A DNA stretch of 64,000 nt from Acetispira formosa (nom. nud.) (GCA_023525915.1 CP026657.1:1984001-2048000), one strand, 5' to 3'; counted from the first letter of the stretch, positions 53,397 to 62,833 are shown. Made by a program: numbers and translations. Notes: generated by a model from the sequence alone, not told the origin.

Positions 53397-53584
53397 TACT
53401 GTGCCTGGTTCTACAGGACGTCTCCATTACGGTATTTTCGACAGACTAAAAGTTTTGGCCGGAAGCGGCTGCGGCAGCCAGTTGGGTAAATATCAAAACC
53501 AGCCTTAGTCATTCTGTATCTCCAGGTGGTTGGCCGACTGTGCCAAACATTTCCCCGACGTCGAGAACCGCCCGATTATTTAGC

Positions 53585-53612
53585 TTACATTCAATAAGAA
53601 AAACACTATAAT
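53585..53612 (+). promoter_or_regulatory. Sigma-70-type promoter for the malic enzyme gene
   Basis: TTACAT (53585-53590), 16-base spacer, perfect TATAAT (53607-53612). The rest of the 334-base spacer shows nothing else. Confidence 0.5.
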
Positions 53613-53730
53613 AAAACATTCACTACATCACATTGCCGCATCTGTCCGGGCCAGTCGCTCCAGGTGAGGGATGGTATATAGTGAAAAGTTAAAATAACTG
53701 GTCGCTATGGCCTGAATTTATGAGGTTGAA

Positions 53731-54903
53731 ATGGATTACGCCAAAGAAGCGCTGAAGAAACACTATGAATGGAAGGGCAAACTGGAAGTGGTCTCCAAAG
53801 TTGATGTAGCCACCAAGGATGATCTGGCCCTGGCTTATACCCCCGGTGTGGCTGAGCCATGCCTGGAAATACAGAAAGATGTGAATAAATCTTTTGAGCT
53901 GACGGGCCGCTGGAACACGGTGGCCGTAGTCACGGACGGGACAGCCGTTCTGGGCCTGGGGGATATCGGGCCGGAGGCGGGCATGCCGGTTATGGAGGGG
54001 AAGTGCGTTCTATTCAAAGCCTTTGGCGGAGTTGACGCCATTCCGCTGTGTGTCCGCTCCAAGAAAGTGGAAGACATTGTGGAAACGGTTCGTCTTCTCG
54101 CCGGAAGCTTTGGCGGGATCAATCTGGAAGACATCTCGGCCCCACGCTGCTTTGAAATCGAAAGACGGCTGAAAGAAACCTGCGACATCCCCATTTTTCA
54201 TGACGACCAGCATGGCACGGCCGTGGTGACACTGGCCGCGATGATCAACGCCCTGAAACTGACCGGCCGGAAACTGGATTCCATCAGCGTGGTGGCCAGC
54301 GGGGCCGGGGCGGCCGGGGTGGCCATCATCAAGCTATTGATGGCCCTTGGCCTTGAGGAAGTGGTGATGTGCGACCGTCAGGGCGCTATCTATGAAGGCC
54401 GTGACGGCCTTAATGATGAAAAGATTGACATGGCCAGGATCTGCAACCTCCAGAAAAAGAAAGGCGCTCTGTCTGAGGTGATAAAAGGGGCGGATGTTTT
54501 CATCGGCGTCTCCGCGCCCGGCACTTTGACTCCTGATATGGTGCGGTCCATGGCCCCCAACCCCATAATTTTTGCCATGTCAAATCCCACCCCGGAAATA
54601 ATGCCGGAACAGGCACTGGCGGCCGGGGCCGCCGTCATGGGTACCGGACGCAGTGATTTTGCCAATCAGATCAATAATGTCTTAGCCTTTCCCGGCATTT
54701 TCAGGGGCGCCCTGGATGTGCGGGCCAGCGATATCAATGATGCGATGAAGATTGCCGCCGCCTACGCCATTGCGGGATTGATCGCTGATGACCAATTGAA
54801 ACCGGATTACATCATCCCGGCAGCTTTCGATCCCCGTGTGCGGGACGCGGTAGCCACGGCGGTTTCTCAAGCCGCCCGTAAAACTGGCGTAGCCAGGGTA
54901 TGA
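53731..54903 (+). CDS. Malic enzyme (NAD(P)-dependent, short bacterial form)
   Basis: 390 residues, typical of the short form without a phosphotransacetylase domain. Visible motifs: AYTPGVAEPCLEI, VTDGTAVLGLGDIGPEAGMPVMEGK, the metal-binding IFHDDQHGTAVVTLAA and the NAD fold VVASGAGAAGVAIIKLL. It converts malate to pyruvate and CO2 with NAD or NADP; cofactor preference is not decided here. Stands alone. Confidence 0.96.
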   Translation: MDYAKEALKKHYEWKGKLEVVSKVDVATKDDLALAYTPGVAEPCLEIQKDVNKSFELTGRWNTVAVVTDGTAVLGLGDIGPEAGMPVMEGKCVLFKAFGGVDAIPLCVRSKKVEDIVETVRLLAGSFGGINLEDISAPRCFEIERRLKETCDIPIFHDDQHGTAVVTLAAMINALKLTGRKLDSISVVASGAGAAGVAIIKLLMALGLEEVVMCDRQGAIYEGRDGLNDEKIDMARICNLQKKKGALSEVIKGADVFIGVSAPGTLTPDMVRSMAPNPIIFAMSNPTPEIMPEQALAAGAAVMGTGRSDFANQINNVLAFPGIFRGALDVRASDINDAMKIAAAYAIAGLIADDQLKPDYIIPAAFDPRVRDAVATAVSQAARKTGVARV

Positions 54904-55012
54904 ATACTGGCCCGGCGGCCACCTGTCTCTCTCGCCCCAAGCCAACTTGCCGAAACTCCTTCACAGCGGTTTCGGCAGGATCGTGGGGGGCCTTTGCTGA
55001 AATGGGGACTAC

Positions 55013-55612
55013 ATGCGGAAGCTAAAATATAGTAGCCTGGTTTTCCTTTTTTTCCTGATATCGTGCGCCGGAGCCGGGGCTGAACAGTGGGCGCGTGACC
55101 CGCGCTGGGCTCGGCCGGTCAGTCTGCCCGGTTCATCCAACCTCTTTGAAGTTACCCCGGATTTCTATCGCTCCGCTCAGACTGACGCCGAAGCTTTTAA
55201 AGAATACGAAAAATTCGGCATAAAAACAGTCATTAACCTGCGGGCTTTTCACAGCGATCGCGATGAAGTGCGCGGAACGGGCCTCAACCTGATTGAAGTG
55301 CCCATACACACCTGGTCCATTGAAGACGATGAAGTTATCGCCGCGCTATGGCACATCAAAAATGAACCGGGGCCGGTAATGCTCCACTGCTGGCACGGAG
55401 CGGATCGAACCGGCACAGTTGTGGCCATATACCGTATGGCCTTTCAGGGCTGGTCCAGGGAAGAGGCCCTGGACGAACTGATTAACGGCGGCTATGGCTA
55501 TCACTCGATCTGGAAGGGTATTCCGAAATATATCAGATCAGTTGACATCGACAAGATCAAAGCTGGCGCACTCCAGGCGGAGCCGCCTGACGGCGTAAGC
55601 AAAAAACGCTGA
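55013..55612 (+). CDS. Secreted tyrosine/dual-specificity-type phosphatase
   Basis: 199 residues. An N-terminal signal with a probable lipobox (LISC) predicts export. The PTP loop MLHCWHGADRTGTVVAIYR carries the CX5R signature, and the general-acid loop probably lies in HTWSIEDDEV. The fold resembles bacterial DSP-like phosphatases that act on phosphotyrosine, inositol phosphates or polyphosphates; substrate unknown. It ends 9 bases before the glycosyltransferase-like gene, so they are probably co-transcribed. Confidence 0.85.
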   Translation: MRKLKYSSLVFLFFLISCAGAGAEQWARDPRWARPVSLPGSSNLFEVTPDFYRSAQTDAEAFKEYEKFGIKTVINLRAFHSDRDEVRGTGLNLIEVPIHTWSIEDDEVIAALWHIKNEPGPVMLHCWHGADRTGTVVAIYRMAFQGWSREEALDELINGGYGYHSIWKGIPKYIRSVDIDKIKAGALQAEPPDGVSKKR

Positions 55613-55621
55613 GGTTTTAAG

Positions 55622-57277
55622 ATGGCTGAAGCAAATGAATGCCTGAAAATGAATTTGGAAGCCCTGAATGCCGGTGGTCAGGCACTAGCCCTGCGCTGGC
55701 TTCAGGAAGCTGATGGATATGTCGTTGAAGAGATCAGTGCGGCCAACGGGGACAGTGTTCTGATGGTTTCAGGGCAAAGCCAGTCCTCCCGACACGATCC
55801 CCGCCGGGAGGCGGAGCAGTGGCTGGAACGGCAGAAAGGCACATATAATCTGGGCGGCTCTGAAAGCCGGTGCCTGTTCGGCTTCGGCAACCCCTGGATT
55901 GTGGAGCTGCTTTTGAAAGAGAACGGCTCGCTGTCGGTTTTCGAACCCAATCCCAATGTGGTCAAAACCGTTCTCAGCCGTCATGATTTCCGTGAAGCCC
56001 TGGCTGGCCGGAATGGACTGAGGCTCCTCACACCCTGGCATGCGGCGGATAATCAGCTTCAGGAACTTGAAAAGGCGCTGCTGTTGGTGCATCCCCCGGC
56101 CCAGCGGCGGGAAGCGGCTCAACTGGTGAACCTGAAAAAAGTTATCTCAGGCGGAAAGCGCAATTTGAGCGGCGCTTCCGGGCACAGTTTGCGGATAATG
56201 ATCATACCTCCCCTATCGGGTGGTTCCTGGCCGGTGGCGGTGTCCCTGGCCAGAGCGGTGGAGGAAACCGGCCACAAACTTTTGTTTCAAGAATGGGACG
56301 CAGCCCTGAAACAGCAGGAGGCCGCCGCCCATCAGGCGGCTCCAGATGATAAAAACCGTCTGGTAGCCAAGCTGTTTGAAGCGACGGCTCCGGCTGTGGC
56401 CGCAACGGCGGCCGAATTTGCGCCCGACCTCCTTATATCGCTGGCCCAGGCCCCTCTCGATGCGGCCGGTTTGGCAATGGTGCGGGAAAAAACAGAGGCC
56501 CTGGCCGCGTTTTGGCTGGTGGAGGATGTGCGAAGCTTTGGCTATGTGGCAAATATCGCCCCTTCATATGACGCTTTATTCCATATCCAGGAGGGAGCCA
56601 TTGAGCCGACCCTTCGAGCCTGGGGTCTTCAGCGCGGCTGGTATCTGCCCATGGCCGCTGACGCCAACCTGTTTAAGCCTCTGCCGGGCGGGTCATCAGC
56701 CTCAGCCAACAGCTATGCGGCGGCTCTCTCCTTTATGGGGGCCGGATACCCGAATCGCCGGAAAGTCATGGGCATGCTGGCTGAAAAATACTGGCCGACA
56801 ACAGGGCGGCCGATCCGTGATTTCAGAATCTTCGGGTCTGGCTGGAACGGCATAAGCCAGGCCATGAAAAGCCATTTATTCGAAAACGGCCGCCGGGTAA
56901 GTCTGCCGGAATGCGTGATGATCTATTCCGGCGGTCAGGTCAATCTCAATATTCACTCCAGCTTTGAGAGCAATCCCGGCTTTGATCCATCCAGCGCCTT
57001 TGTCAATCCCCGCACATTTGAAATCGCCTCGGCGGGTTCTCTTCAGTTGGTGGATTCGCGGCCCCTTCTGCCTCCGCTGTTTCAACCCGGCCGGGAATTA
57101 GTCACCGTGGAGAACCCGCTTCAACTGCCGGAATTGATCAGCCACTACCTGGCCAAGCCGGAGGAAGCGGCTGAGATAGGCCAGGCCGCTCGAGCCAGGG
57201 TACTGAAAGAGCACACCTATCAGCACCGCCTGGAGCGCATGTTAAATCTGCTTGGCTGGAATCGGCGGGATGGCTGA
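55622..57277 (+). CDS. CgeB-like glycosyltransferase-family protein
   Basis: 551 residues. The N-terminal 180 residues contain a short Rossmann-like segment (CLFGFGNPWIVELLLKENG). Residues about 185-545 resemble the CgeB/DUF3880 GT-B-like group (FHIQEGAIEPTLRAWG, YLPMAADANLFKPL, FMGAGYPNRRKVMGML, LNIHSSFESNPGFDPSSAFVNPR shortened, and TFEIASAGSLQLVDSR). Likely transfers a sugar to a surface structure; donor and acceptor unknown. Ribosome site GAGGTTTT ahead of the ATG; coupled to the phosphatase gene. Confidence 0.8.
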   Translation: MAEANECLKMNLEALNAGGQALALRWLQEADGYVVEEISAANGDSVLMVSGQSQSSRHDPRREAEQWLERQKGTYNLGGSESRCLFGFGNPWIVELLLKENGSLSVFEPNPNVVKTVLSRHDFREALAGRNGLRLLTPWHAADNQLQELEKALLLVHPPAQRREAAQLVNLKKVISGGKRNLSGASGHSLRIMIIPPLSGGSWPVAVSLARAVEETGHKLLFQEWDAALKQQEAAAHQAAPDDKNRLVAKLFEATAPAVAATAAEFAPDLLISLAQAPLDAAGLAMVREKTEALAAFWLVEDVRSFGYVANIAPSYDALFHIQEGAIEPTLRAWGLQRGWYLPMAADANLFKPLPGGSSASANSYAAALSFMGAGYPNRRKVMGMLAEKYWPTTGRPIRDFRIFGSGWNGISQAMKSHLFENGRRVSLPECVMIYSGGQVNLNIHSSFESNPGFDPSSAFVNPRTFEIASAGSLQLVDSRPLLPPLFQPGRELVTVENPLQLPELISHYLAKPEEAAEIGQAARARVLKEHTYQHRLERMLNLLGWNRRDG

Positions 57278-57401
57278 AAATAATGAATTTTCGGACAAAA
57301 GGAACCCCATTGACTGCTATGAGCCAGAGGCGGAGGTAGGCTGAGCAATTAGAAGAAACCCAAGTGTTGTCGGCCTGAATTTTTGGGACAAACTGATTGA
57401 C

Positions 57402-57442
57402 ACACGCACCATATCCTAAAAAAGGAAATGGTGCGTGTTTTG
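57402..57442 (+). terminator. Terminator after the CgeB-like gene
   Basis: ACACGCACCAT and ATGGTGCGTGT pair around a 15-base loop, followed by TTTGTGTG. Confidence 0.7.
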
Positions 57443-57544
57443 TGTGGGCTCTAGATTAAAAATTGATGGGAGGCAGACCCGATTATTACCCAATAACCAC
57501 CATGCCGGGGGGCTTCAGGGCTGGCACAACGCAACGCATATACC

Positions 57545-57637
57545 ACGGGGGCACCGCTCTTAAAACGATGATAGCCGCCAAAACCTACGATTATGGGAAA
57601 CCCTCACCCAGACATAGTCCAGTGCGGACCACGCACC
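57545..57637. repeat. Family C element, degenerate right half
   Basis: GGGGGCACCGCTCTTAAAACG, GATGATAGCCGCC, TTATGGGAAACCCTCACCC and AGTGCGGACCACGCAC match the right half of the copy at 12757. The left half is missing. It lies just beyond the coiled-coil gene's 3' end. Confidence 0.65.
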
Positions 57638-57646
57638 CACGCACCC

Positions 57647-58477
57647 CTATTTTAGATCCAGGCCGGCTTGCTCCAGTTTTGAGACGAAACGGCTCAGAAG
57701 GGCCTTGAAGTTGCTGGCGGTCTCAATGCTGAGCTTGTCCACAACCAGCTTTTCCAAATCCCTCATCTCCGGCGCAACACTGGAACGGACCCGCTTTTTC
57801 AACAAATTCACTTCATGATGGGCATCAGCATTGCTGCGCTCAGTCAGACGCTTGATTTCCTCATTGTATTTGCCCACCACTTCTTCCAGCTTCCGTTCAG
57901 TCAGGGCAATCTTGCCCTGGCTTTCCGATAAGACCAGAGTCAGGCGGCGCACCTCTTTTTCATGGTTGGCCGCAACATCACGCTCAACAGCCAGCTTCCG
58001 CTCCAACTCTTCCAGGCGATTGTTGGCCGAGGCGACTGAAGCGGAGGAAGATTCAGCCTCCTGAACACTTCTTTCCATTTCCTGACGGAAAAAATCAGCA
58101 TCATTTTCTTTTTGGGTCAGCTTGCTCCGCAGCTCACTGTTTTCCCGATGCAGTTTTTTAAATTGCGTCTCATAATTGGCCACTTTTTGATTGGCCGTGG
58201 ACAGCAGGCTCTCCTGCTCTTCCATGGTATTGGTCAGCTCCATCAGATCATTGGTGAGACGTTCTATCTCCTGGCGCTGATCTTCCTTGGTTTTGTTCAG
58301 GGTGCGCTGTTCACTCTCCAACTGGCGACGCTCAAACTGGGCGGACTTTTTTACTTCGTCAAACGTTGCTTCAATATTTCGTATATAGTCGGAAAGAACG
58401 CGCATCGCCTGGTGCGGATCAAAGCCGGCCGGCAAAAAATCTTCCAAATGGCGCTCTTCTTTTAAAATGTCTTTCAT
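57647..58477 (-). CDS. Coiled-coil protein of unknown function
   Basis: 276 residues, almost entirely helical with long heptad runs from about residue 35 to 230 (ERRQLESEQRTLNKTKED, ERLTNDLMELTNTMEEQE). No signal peptide, membrane segment or catalytic motif. The N-terminus HLEDFLPAGFDPHQAMRVLS is less regular and could be an interaction head. It lies downstream of pilMNOPQ but is separated from it by a bidirectional terminator. No function assigned. It ends with TAG. Confidence 0.75.
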   Translation of the reverse strand: MKDILKEERHLEDFLPAGFDPHQAMRVLSDYIRNIEATFDEVKKSAQFERRQLESEQRTLNKTKEDQRQEIERLTNDLMELTNTMEEQESLLSTANQKVANYETQFKKLHRENSELRSKLTQKENDADFFRQEMERSVQEAESSSASVASANNRLEELERKLAVERDVAANHEKEVRRLTLVLSESQGKIALTERKLEEVVGKYNEEIKRLTERSNADAHHEVNLLKKRVRSSVAPEMRDLEKLVVDKLSIETASNFKALLSRFVSKLEQAGLDLK

Positions 58478-58653
58478 CTAATTTACCTGCTTATTTTTCT
58501 TCTCACCAGCCAAAATACCCAGCCTGTATTTAAGCAGGTTAGCGCAAAAAATGCAAGATGCCATTTACATTTATAGTGAGTTACCGTTAACCGGAAGCTA
58601 ATTATCGAGTAAAAAATGAGATTGTGCCGGATGGAATATGCAATGCCAAAAAA

Positions 58654-58684
58654 AACCGCTCCGATTTTCCGGAGCGGCTTTTTT
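58654..58684. terminator. Bidirectional terminator between pilQ and the coiled-coil gene
   Basis: AACCGCTCCG-atttt-CCGGAGCGGCTTTTTT, with A-run on one side and T-run on the other. Confidence 0.85.
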
Positions 58685-58709
58685 CAAGGCTCTGAAGCCG
58701 CCTGGAAAA

Positions 58710-60125
58710 TCAGATATTGATGGGAATAATGTTGGCGGTAATGAAAATCAGCATCTCCGATTTGTCATTGGAAATTGACTCCGATTGGAAAAGCCAGCCC
58801 AAAAGGGGAATCCGGTGAAGTCCGGGCACCCGGGTAAAACCGGTTGACTGGTTATCAATAATGATGCCGCCAATAACCACAGTTTCACCATCTTTGACCA
58901 TCAAGCGTGTTTCAGCCTCACGAGTGTTAATAGCCGGTTCCCCCCCGGAGCCGCCGCTGGAATAGTCGGGCGAATCGTTGGTCAGTTTGATGTCAAGGGT
59001 CACAATCTGGCCGTTCTCCTCAATATGGGGCTTGACCCGCAGTTCCATCACCACGTCCTTGTATTCGACATTGGCCGCGGTGTTGGCCGATGAACCGCTG
59101 TAATAGGGAATCTGCTTACCCTGTTTGATGTAAACTTCCTGATCATTGGCGGCCATGATCCGGGGCGCGGAAATGGTCCTCGCGTCACTGGAGGTTTCTG
59201 AGGCCTTGATGGTGGCGCTTAGCATGAGGCTTTGGGCCTTATTGAGGAACCCCACGCCGAGAGTCAGGCCGCTGGTGTCGTTAATGTCTATGCTGCCGCT
59301 GCCTTCTCCTGGAACGCCGCTAAGGCCGGACTGATTGTATTTGACGCTCCAGTCAATACCCAGAGTCTGCTTGAAAGTGGCGCTGGCCTCAATTATTCTG
59401 GCTTCAATCAGAATCTGGCGGGCCACCTTATCGACACGCAGGAATATCTGGGTCATCGTGGACAACGTGCCAGGATCGTCTTCCACATAAATATCATTAC
59501 CGATGTTGACGATTTTGCCGCGCCCGCTGATAACTTTTTCCATTTCGGTCTTGACAAGGCCTATAGGAGCGTATTTGGGAGTGAAGACCTTTTTGGCCAA
59601 AGGGGCCAGACGGGCGGCTTCAGCTCTTTCAGCAGTAGCTCTCTGGCGGGCGGCCTGGAGATTGGTCAGAGTTGGCAGGTCGTAAATAGTCAGAACGTTT
59701 CCTGATTCCTCCACACCCAGATTGCGGGCGGAAAGAACAATATCCAAGGCCTGATCCCAAGGGACATCAGTGAGCTTGAGGGTCACTTTTCCGTTGACCG
59801 CATCAGAAACCACAATATTCTTGCCAGACACTTCTCCGATGATACGAATGATATTATGAAGATCGGCGTTCTGGAAATCGAGGGAAATACGTTCACCCTT
59901 GTAGACCTTGGGTGATTCGTAATGAACCGCGCGCGGCAGATCCTCATTTAGGTTCAGGTCGCTGACAGCCGGCTCCTCCGCGCCAAATGGATTGATATCA
60001 GTAATAGTTGTGTCGTCTGCGGACGGCGTGAAGCTGCCCTGGGCCAGCGCAATGGATGGCCAGGCCAAGAGGACGGCTGCCAATAGCATAAGAATTATAT
60101 TAACCTGTTTCAGGCCGCCAGTCAT
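58710..60125 (-). CDS. pilQ: Type IV pilus secretin PilQ (short form)
   Basis: 471 residues. Signal peptide to about ALAQG, a secretin-and-TonB N-terminal short domain (about 75-135, ISLDFQNADLHNIIRIIGEV), a secretin_N domain and the secretin domain with VPGLHRIPLLGWLFQSE near the C-terminus. It forms the outer-membrane pore for the pilus. The peptidoglycan-binding AMIN domains of larger PilQ proteins are missing. Last gene of the pilM-to-pilQ run. Confidence 0.93.
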   Translation of the reverse strand: MTGGLKQVNIILMLLAAVLLAWPSIALAQGSFTPSADDTTITDINPFGAEEPAVSDLNLNEDLPRAVHYESPKVYKGERISLDFQNADLHNIIRIIGEVSGKNIVVSDAVNGKVTLKLTDVPWDQALDIVLSARNLGVEESGNVLTIYDLPTLTNLQAARQRATAERAEAARLAPLAKKVFTPKYAPIGLVKTEMEKVISGRGKIVNIGNDIYVEDDPGTLSTMTQIFLRVDKVARQILIEARIIEASATFKQTLGIDWSVKYNQSGLSGVPGEGSGSIDINDTSGLTLGVGFLNKAQSLMLSATIKASETSSDARTISAPRIMAANDQEVYIKQGKQIPYYSGSSANTAANVEYKDVVMELRVKPHIEENGQIVTLDIKLTNDSPDYSSGGSGGEPAINTREAETRLMVKDGETVVIGGIIIDNQSTGFTRVPGLHRIPLLGWLFQSESISNDKSEMLIFITANIIPINI

Positions 60126-60275
60126 AATTATTCTCCTTACTCAAACGAAGCCAGGGACATGACCTGATGATGTTCCGACCGGCTTCAACCGCCGGGGAGG
60201 GAAAACAACAAGTCGACTTTTATTCCAGCCCGAACCGGGCCACCCCCTGTTTTATCTTCCTATCGGCTCCAGTAA

Positions 60276-60296
60276 CCGAGTCCTTTAAGGACTCGG
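60276..60296 (-). other. Hairpin between pilP and pilQ
   Basis: CCGAGTCCTT and AAGGACTCGG form a compact palindrome in the 251-base pilP-pilQ spacer, without a T-run. It might modulate pilQ expression. Confidence 0.4.
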
Positions 60297-60376
60297 CAGA
60301 CAAGTTTCAATCAAGTCCTTAAAATCAAGCAATCCGGTTCGACGGTTCCAGACATTCCCCGCGGCCCGATTCAATC

Positions 60377-61339
60377 TCAGCGGCCACTGTAGGTAAAACC
60401 GCTGCTCATATCCAGAACGTTCAGTTTAATCACGGTAACCTTGGGCTCACCCGCGGAGCCCCGGGGGGGTTCCTCTACGGTCACCTGGGTCGGCTCAATG
60501 CTGATAATTCGGCCATTCCTGCGCCCGATGCGGTCACCCTGGCGCAGAATATAGCTGGACCCGACCCCGTCTTCAAATGAAGCCAGGGCTGATCCGCCGC
60601 GCCCGGAAATTGAAGTGATGGCCACTAATTTCAACTGGCTCAGTTCCAGCCTTAGAATGGGAGGCAACTTGGCTTCTTCGTCCGGATCAATTTGATCCCC
60701 CTCCTCCTCAGGTTTGCCCCGTACTTCTTTTATGGGCATGAAGGGGTCATAAAGCCGCGCTATGTTATAATTATAATTAGCCAGATTTTCCTTGTGCCAC
60801 TGTTCAAGGGCCTCAAAAAGCGCTTTCTGTTCAGGACTGACAGCTTCATCAACCACAGATTCCACCGCGACAGGAGCTTCGCTCCGCAAAGGCGGCAAAG
60901 GCGCTGTGGAACTGGCCGCAGCCGGAGCGGCAGCCTCAGCCGGCGGCGTCGGAGGGGCTTGGGCCACTGACGCGGCCGGAATCATTTCAGTCTGCTGAGC
61001 GGCGGAACTATCGGCCGGAGCGGAAGCTACGGAGCCGGAACCGTGCGTCACGTCGATCACTTCTATCTTCATTTCTTCTGCCGGGGGCTGATCAGCCGGG
61101 ACAGCCATGGCGTGAGCCGGATTGGTGGTGGAGCCGGAACCGGTTTTAACCTCCACATCAAACTTCAACCCTGAGGGCGCGAGAGCGGCTTTGACGTCAC
61201 CGGGCTTGGGTTTGCCGCCCAGACTTTTCTCATCATCCGCCGCCGCCGTCGGGACAAAAGCCAAAGTCAGGGCACAGACCATAATGGCGATCCACGCGAC
61301 CGGCCGGATAGACTTCAATATTTTGGGAATATTCAACAT
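60377..61339 (-). CDS. pilP: Type IV pilus assembly lipoprotein-like PilP
   Basis: 320 residues. N-terminal hydrophobic signal/anchor (VAWIAIMVCALTLAFVPTAAA), then a Pro/Ala-rich periplasmic linker of about 130 residues. The C-terminal PilP domain (about 195-315) shows NIARLYDPFMPI, LELSQLKLVAI, SYILRQGDRIGRRNG. PilP connects PilNO to the PilQ secretin. The linker is longer than in typical PilP (about 175-180 residues in total). Confidence 0.85.
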   Translation of the reverse strand: MLNIPKILKSIRPVAWIAIMVCALTLAFVPTAAADDEKSLGGKPKPGDVKAALAPSGLKFDVEVKTGSGSTTNPAHAMAVPADQPPAEEMKIEVIDVTHGSGSVASAPADSSAAQQTEMIPAASVAQAPPTPPAEAAAPAAASSTAPLPPLRSEAPVAVESVVDEAVSPEQKALFEALEQWHKENLANYNYNIARLYDPFMPIKEVRGKPEEEGDQIDPDEEAKLPPILRLELSQLKLVAITSISGRGGSALASFEDGVGSSYILRQGDRIGRRNGRIISIEPTQVTVEEPPRGSAGEPKVTVIKLNVLDMSSGFTYSGR

Positions 61340-61359
61340 AAGCCGTCCGATTCCATGCC

Positions 61360-62007
61360 TTACTTCTTAGGGGTTGTTTGGGCCGTAATCTCGGCCTCGG
61401 TCAGCGACCTGTAGGTGCTGCCCGAACATTTCACTGAAATATGCAGGACTTCCCTCTTTTCGTCCACCATCTTGGCTGAACCGATACTGACATCGGTGAT
61501 ATTAACGATGCGATCCATACGGCTGAAATCATACAGGAAAGTCAGAACGGTCAGGAATTCGCCCTCCAGATTCATGGTGAAAGGAATTTCCGCATAATTG
61601 TCCCGGATTACTGCCGGCAGCTTGGGAGCGAACAGAGTCACCCCATCGGTGAGGCCGGCCTGAGCCCCAATTTCAGAGACCATCTGCACCAGCCTGGGCA
61701 TTTCATTTTCCGACGGCAGATATTTCTGCATATACAGGTAGGCGTCTTCAATGGGTACGCTCAAAGCCTCCACAGCCTGATGCTTCTTCAGAGAGCCTTC
61801 CTGGGTCTTAATATCCGCCGCCGTCTGCTCTATGGAACTTTCCTTCTCGGCCGCTTCTTCACTGTAAGGCAGATAAAACAGAAAATAGAATAAAAAGCAA
61901 AGCAGAAAGCCGACGCCGACTATCACGCCGATCTGGGCGGTTCTGGGAAGCTTGGCCGCTGAATCAACAATATCTGGCTTATTCTTTTTTACCGGCGCTT
62001 TGGCCAC
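61360..62007 (-). CDS. pilO: Type IV pilus inner-membrane platform protein PilO
   Basis: 215 residues. One membrane helix (about 26-48, IGVIVGVGFLLCFLFYFLFY), a coiled-coil stretch and a ferredoxin-like periplasmic domain (FTMNLEGEFLTVLTFLYDFS, PRLVQMVSEIG). It pairs with PilN to form the alignment complex. Located 20 bases upstream of pilP. Confidence 0.9.
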   Translation of the reverse strand: MAKAPVKKNKPDIVDSAAKLPRTAQIGVIVGVGFLLCFLFYFLFYLPYSEEAAEKESSIEQTAADIKTQEGSLKKHQAVEALSVPIEDAYLYMQKYLPSENEMPRLVQMVSEIGAQAGLTDGVTLFAPKLPAVIRDNYAEIPFTMNLEGEFLTVLTFLYDFSRMDRIVNITDVSIGSAKMVDEKREVLHISVKCSGSTYRSLTEAEITAQTTPKK

Positions 62008-62039
62008 AGCTTACTCCTTATAAATATTTGCGAGCCACC

Positions 62040-62096
62040 CGTTTGGCCACAAAACCAGTCACGGACTCTCAGCCGGCCTATGGGTTGACCGACTAT
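62040..62096 (+). repeat. Family A remnant between pilN and pilO
   Basis: AAAACCAGTCACGGACTCTC and GGGTTGACCGACTATTATAA match the family A core AAAACCAGTCGCTGGCGCTC ... GGGTCGACCTGCTATTTT with substitutions. Confidence 0.5.
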
Positions 62097-62137
62097 TATA
62101 AAACCGATCGGTCCGGAGTCTTCACGATGAAGTCCGC

Positions 62138-62833
62138 CTACAATGCCTTTCCGCTTTTAGTCGCGTTCGATTTAATGTTAGCCACCAGATTTGGCGCGGC
62201 CGCCTCCACCACCTTGATCATCTCTTCGCGTGACGGCAGGCCCAATTCCGGCATTCCTTCATCCAAAACGACAGGCTCAGGGAAAACTGTTTGCGCGGTT
62301 ATTTTGAATCTGGTCAGGCTGACCTGATTTATGACCATGTTTTGGGCTATCTCCATCAGGTTGACGCTATTGCGGTCAATATAGGTGGCCCCTTCCAGCT
62401 TCGACAGAAACTGGCTGATCACTTCCTTATCCTTGGAAATGCCTTCAATGGTTAGAAGACCCTTGTTGTGGGTCAGATTCAAAAGCCAGGCGCTGCCCTG
62501 CGGCAAAAGGTCATCCAGTTCCACCAAGAGACGGGTAAGATCCCGGCGGCGTTCTTCCAACTGTATTATAGCTTCCAGCTGCTGCCATTTCTTGACAGTG
62601 GATGCGGTTATGCGTCCGGCGTCATTAACCTGTTTCCGCACAGCGGTCAGCCGGCTTTGCTGCTGGGATAATTCACTCTCCAGATTCTCAAGGTTGAGAT
62701 CCATGATGTTGGATTTAAAAGAAAATAGCCCGGCTATCATAACAAGCAGGAATAATCCAAGTGCGGCCAGGAAAACCTGACCTTTTCGTCTTTGCCTGAA
62801 AGCGCTGATAGGCAGAAGGTTAATGGTGATCAT
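62138..62833 (-). CDS. pilN: Type IV pilus inner-membrane protein PilN
   Basis: 231 residues. MITINLLPI at the start is the conserved PilN motif that binds PilM. A membrane helix (about 22-42) and a periplasmic coiled coil plus ferredoxin-like domain follow. The start overlaps the pilM stop by four bases (ATGA). It ends in TAG; the spacer to pilO holds a repeat remnant. Confidence 0.93.
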   Translation of the reverse strand: MITINLLPISAFRQRRKGQVFLAALGLFLLVMIAGLFSFKSNIMDLNLENLESELSQQQSRLTAVRKQVNDAGRITASTVKKWQQLEAIIQLEERRRDLTRLLVELDDLLPQGSAWLLNLTHNKGLLTIEGISKDKEVISQFLSKLEGATYIDRNSVNLMEIAQNMVINQVSLTRFKITAQTVFPEPVVLDEGMPELGLPSREEMIKVVEAAAPNLVANIKSNATKSGKAL

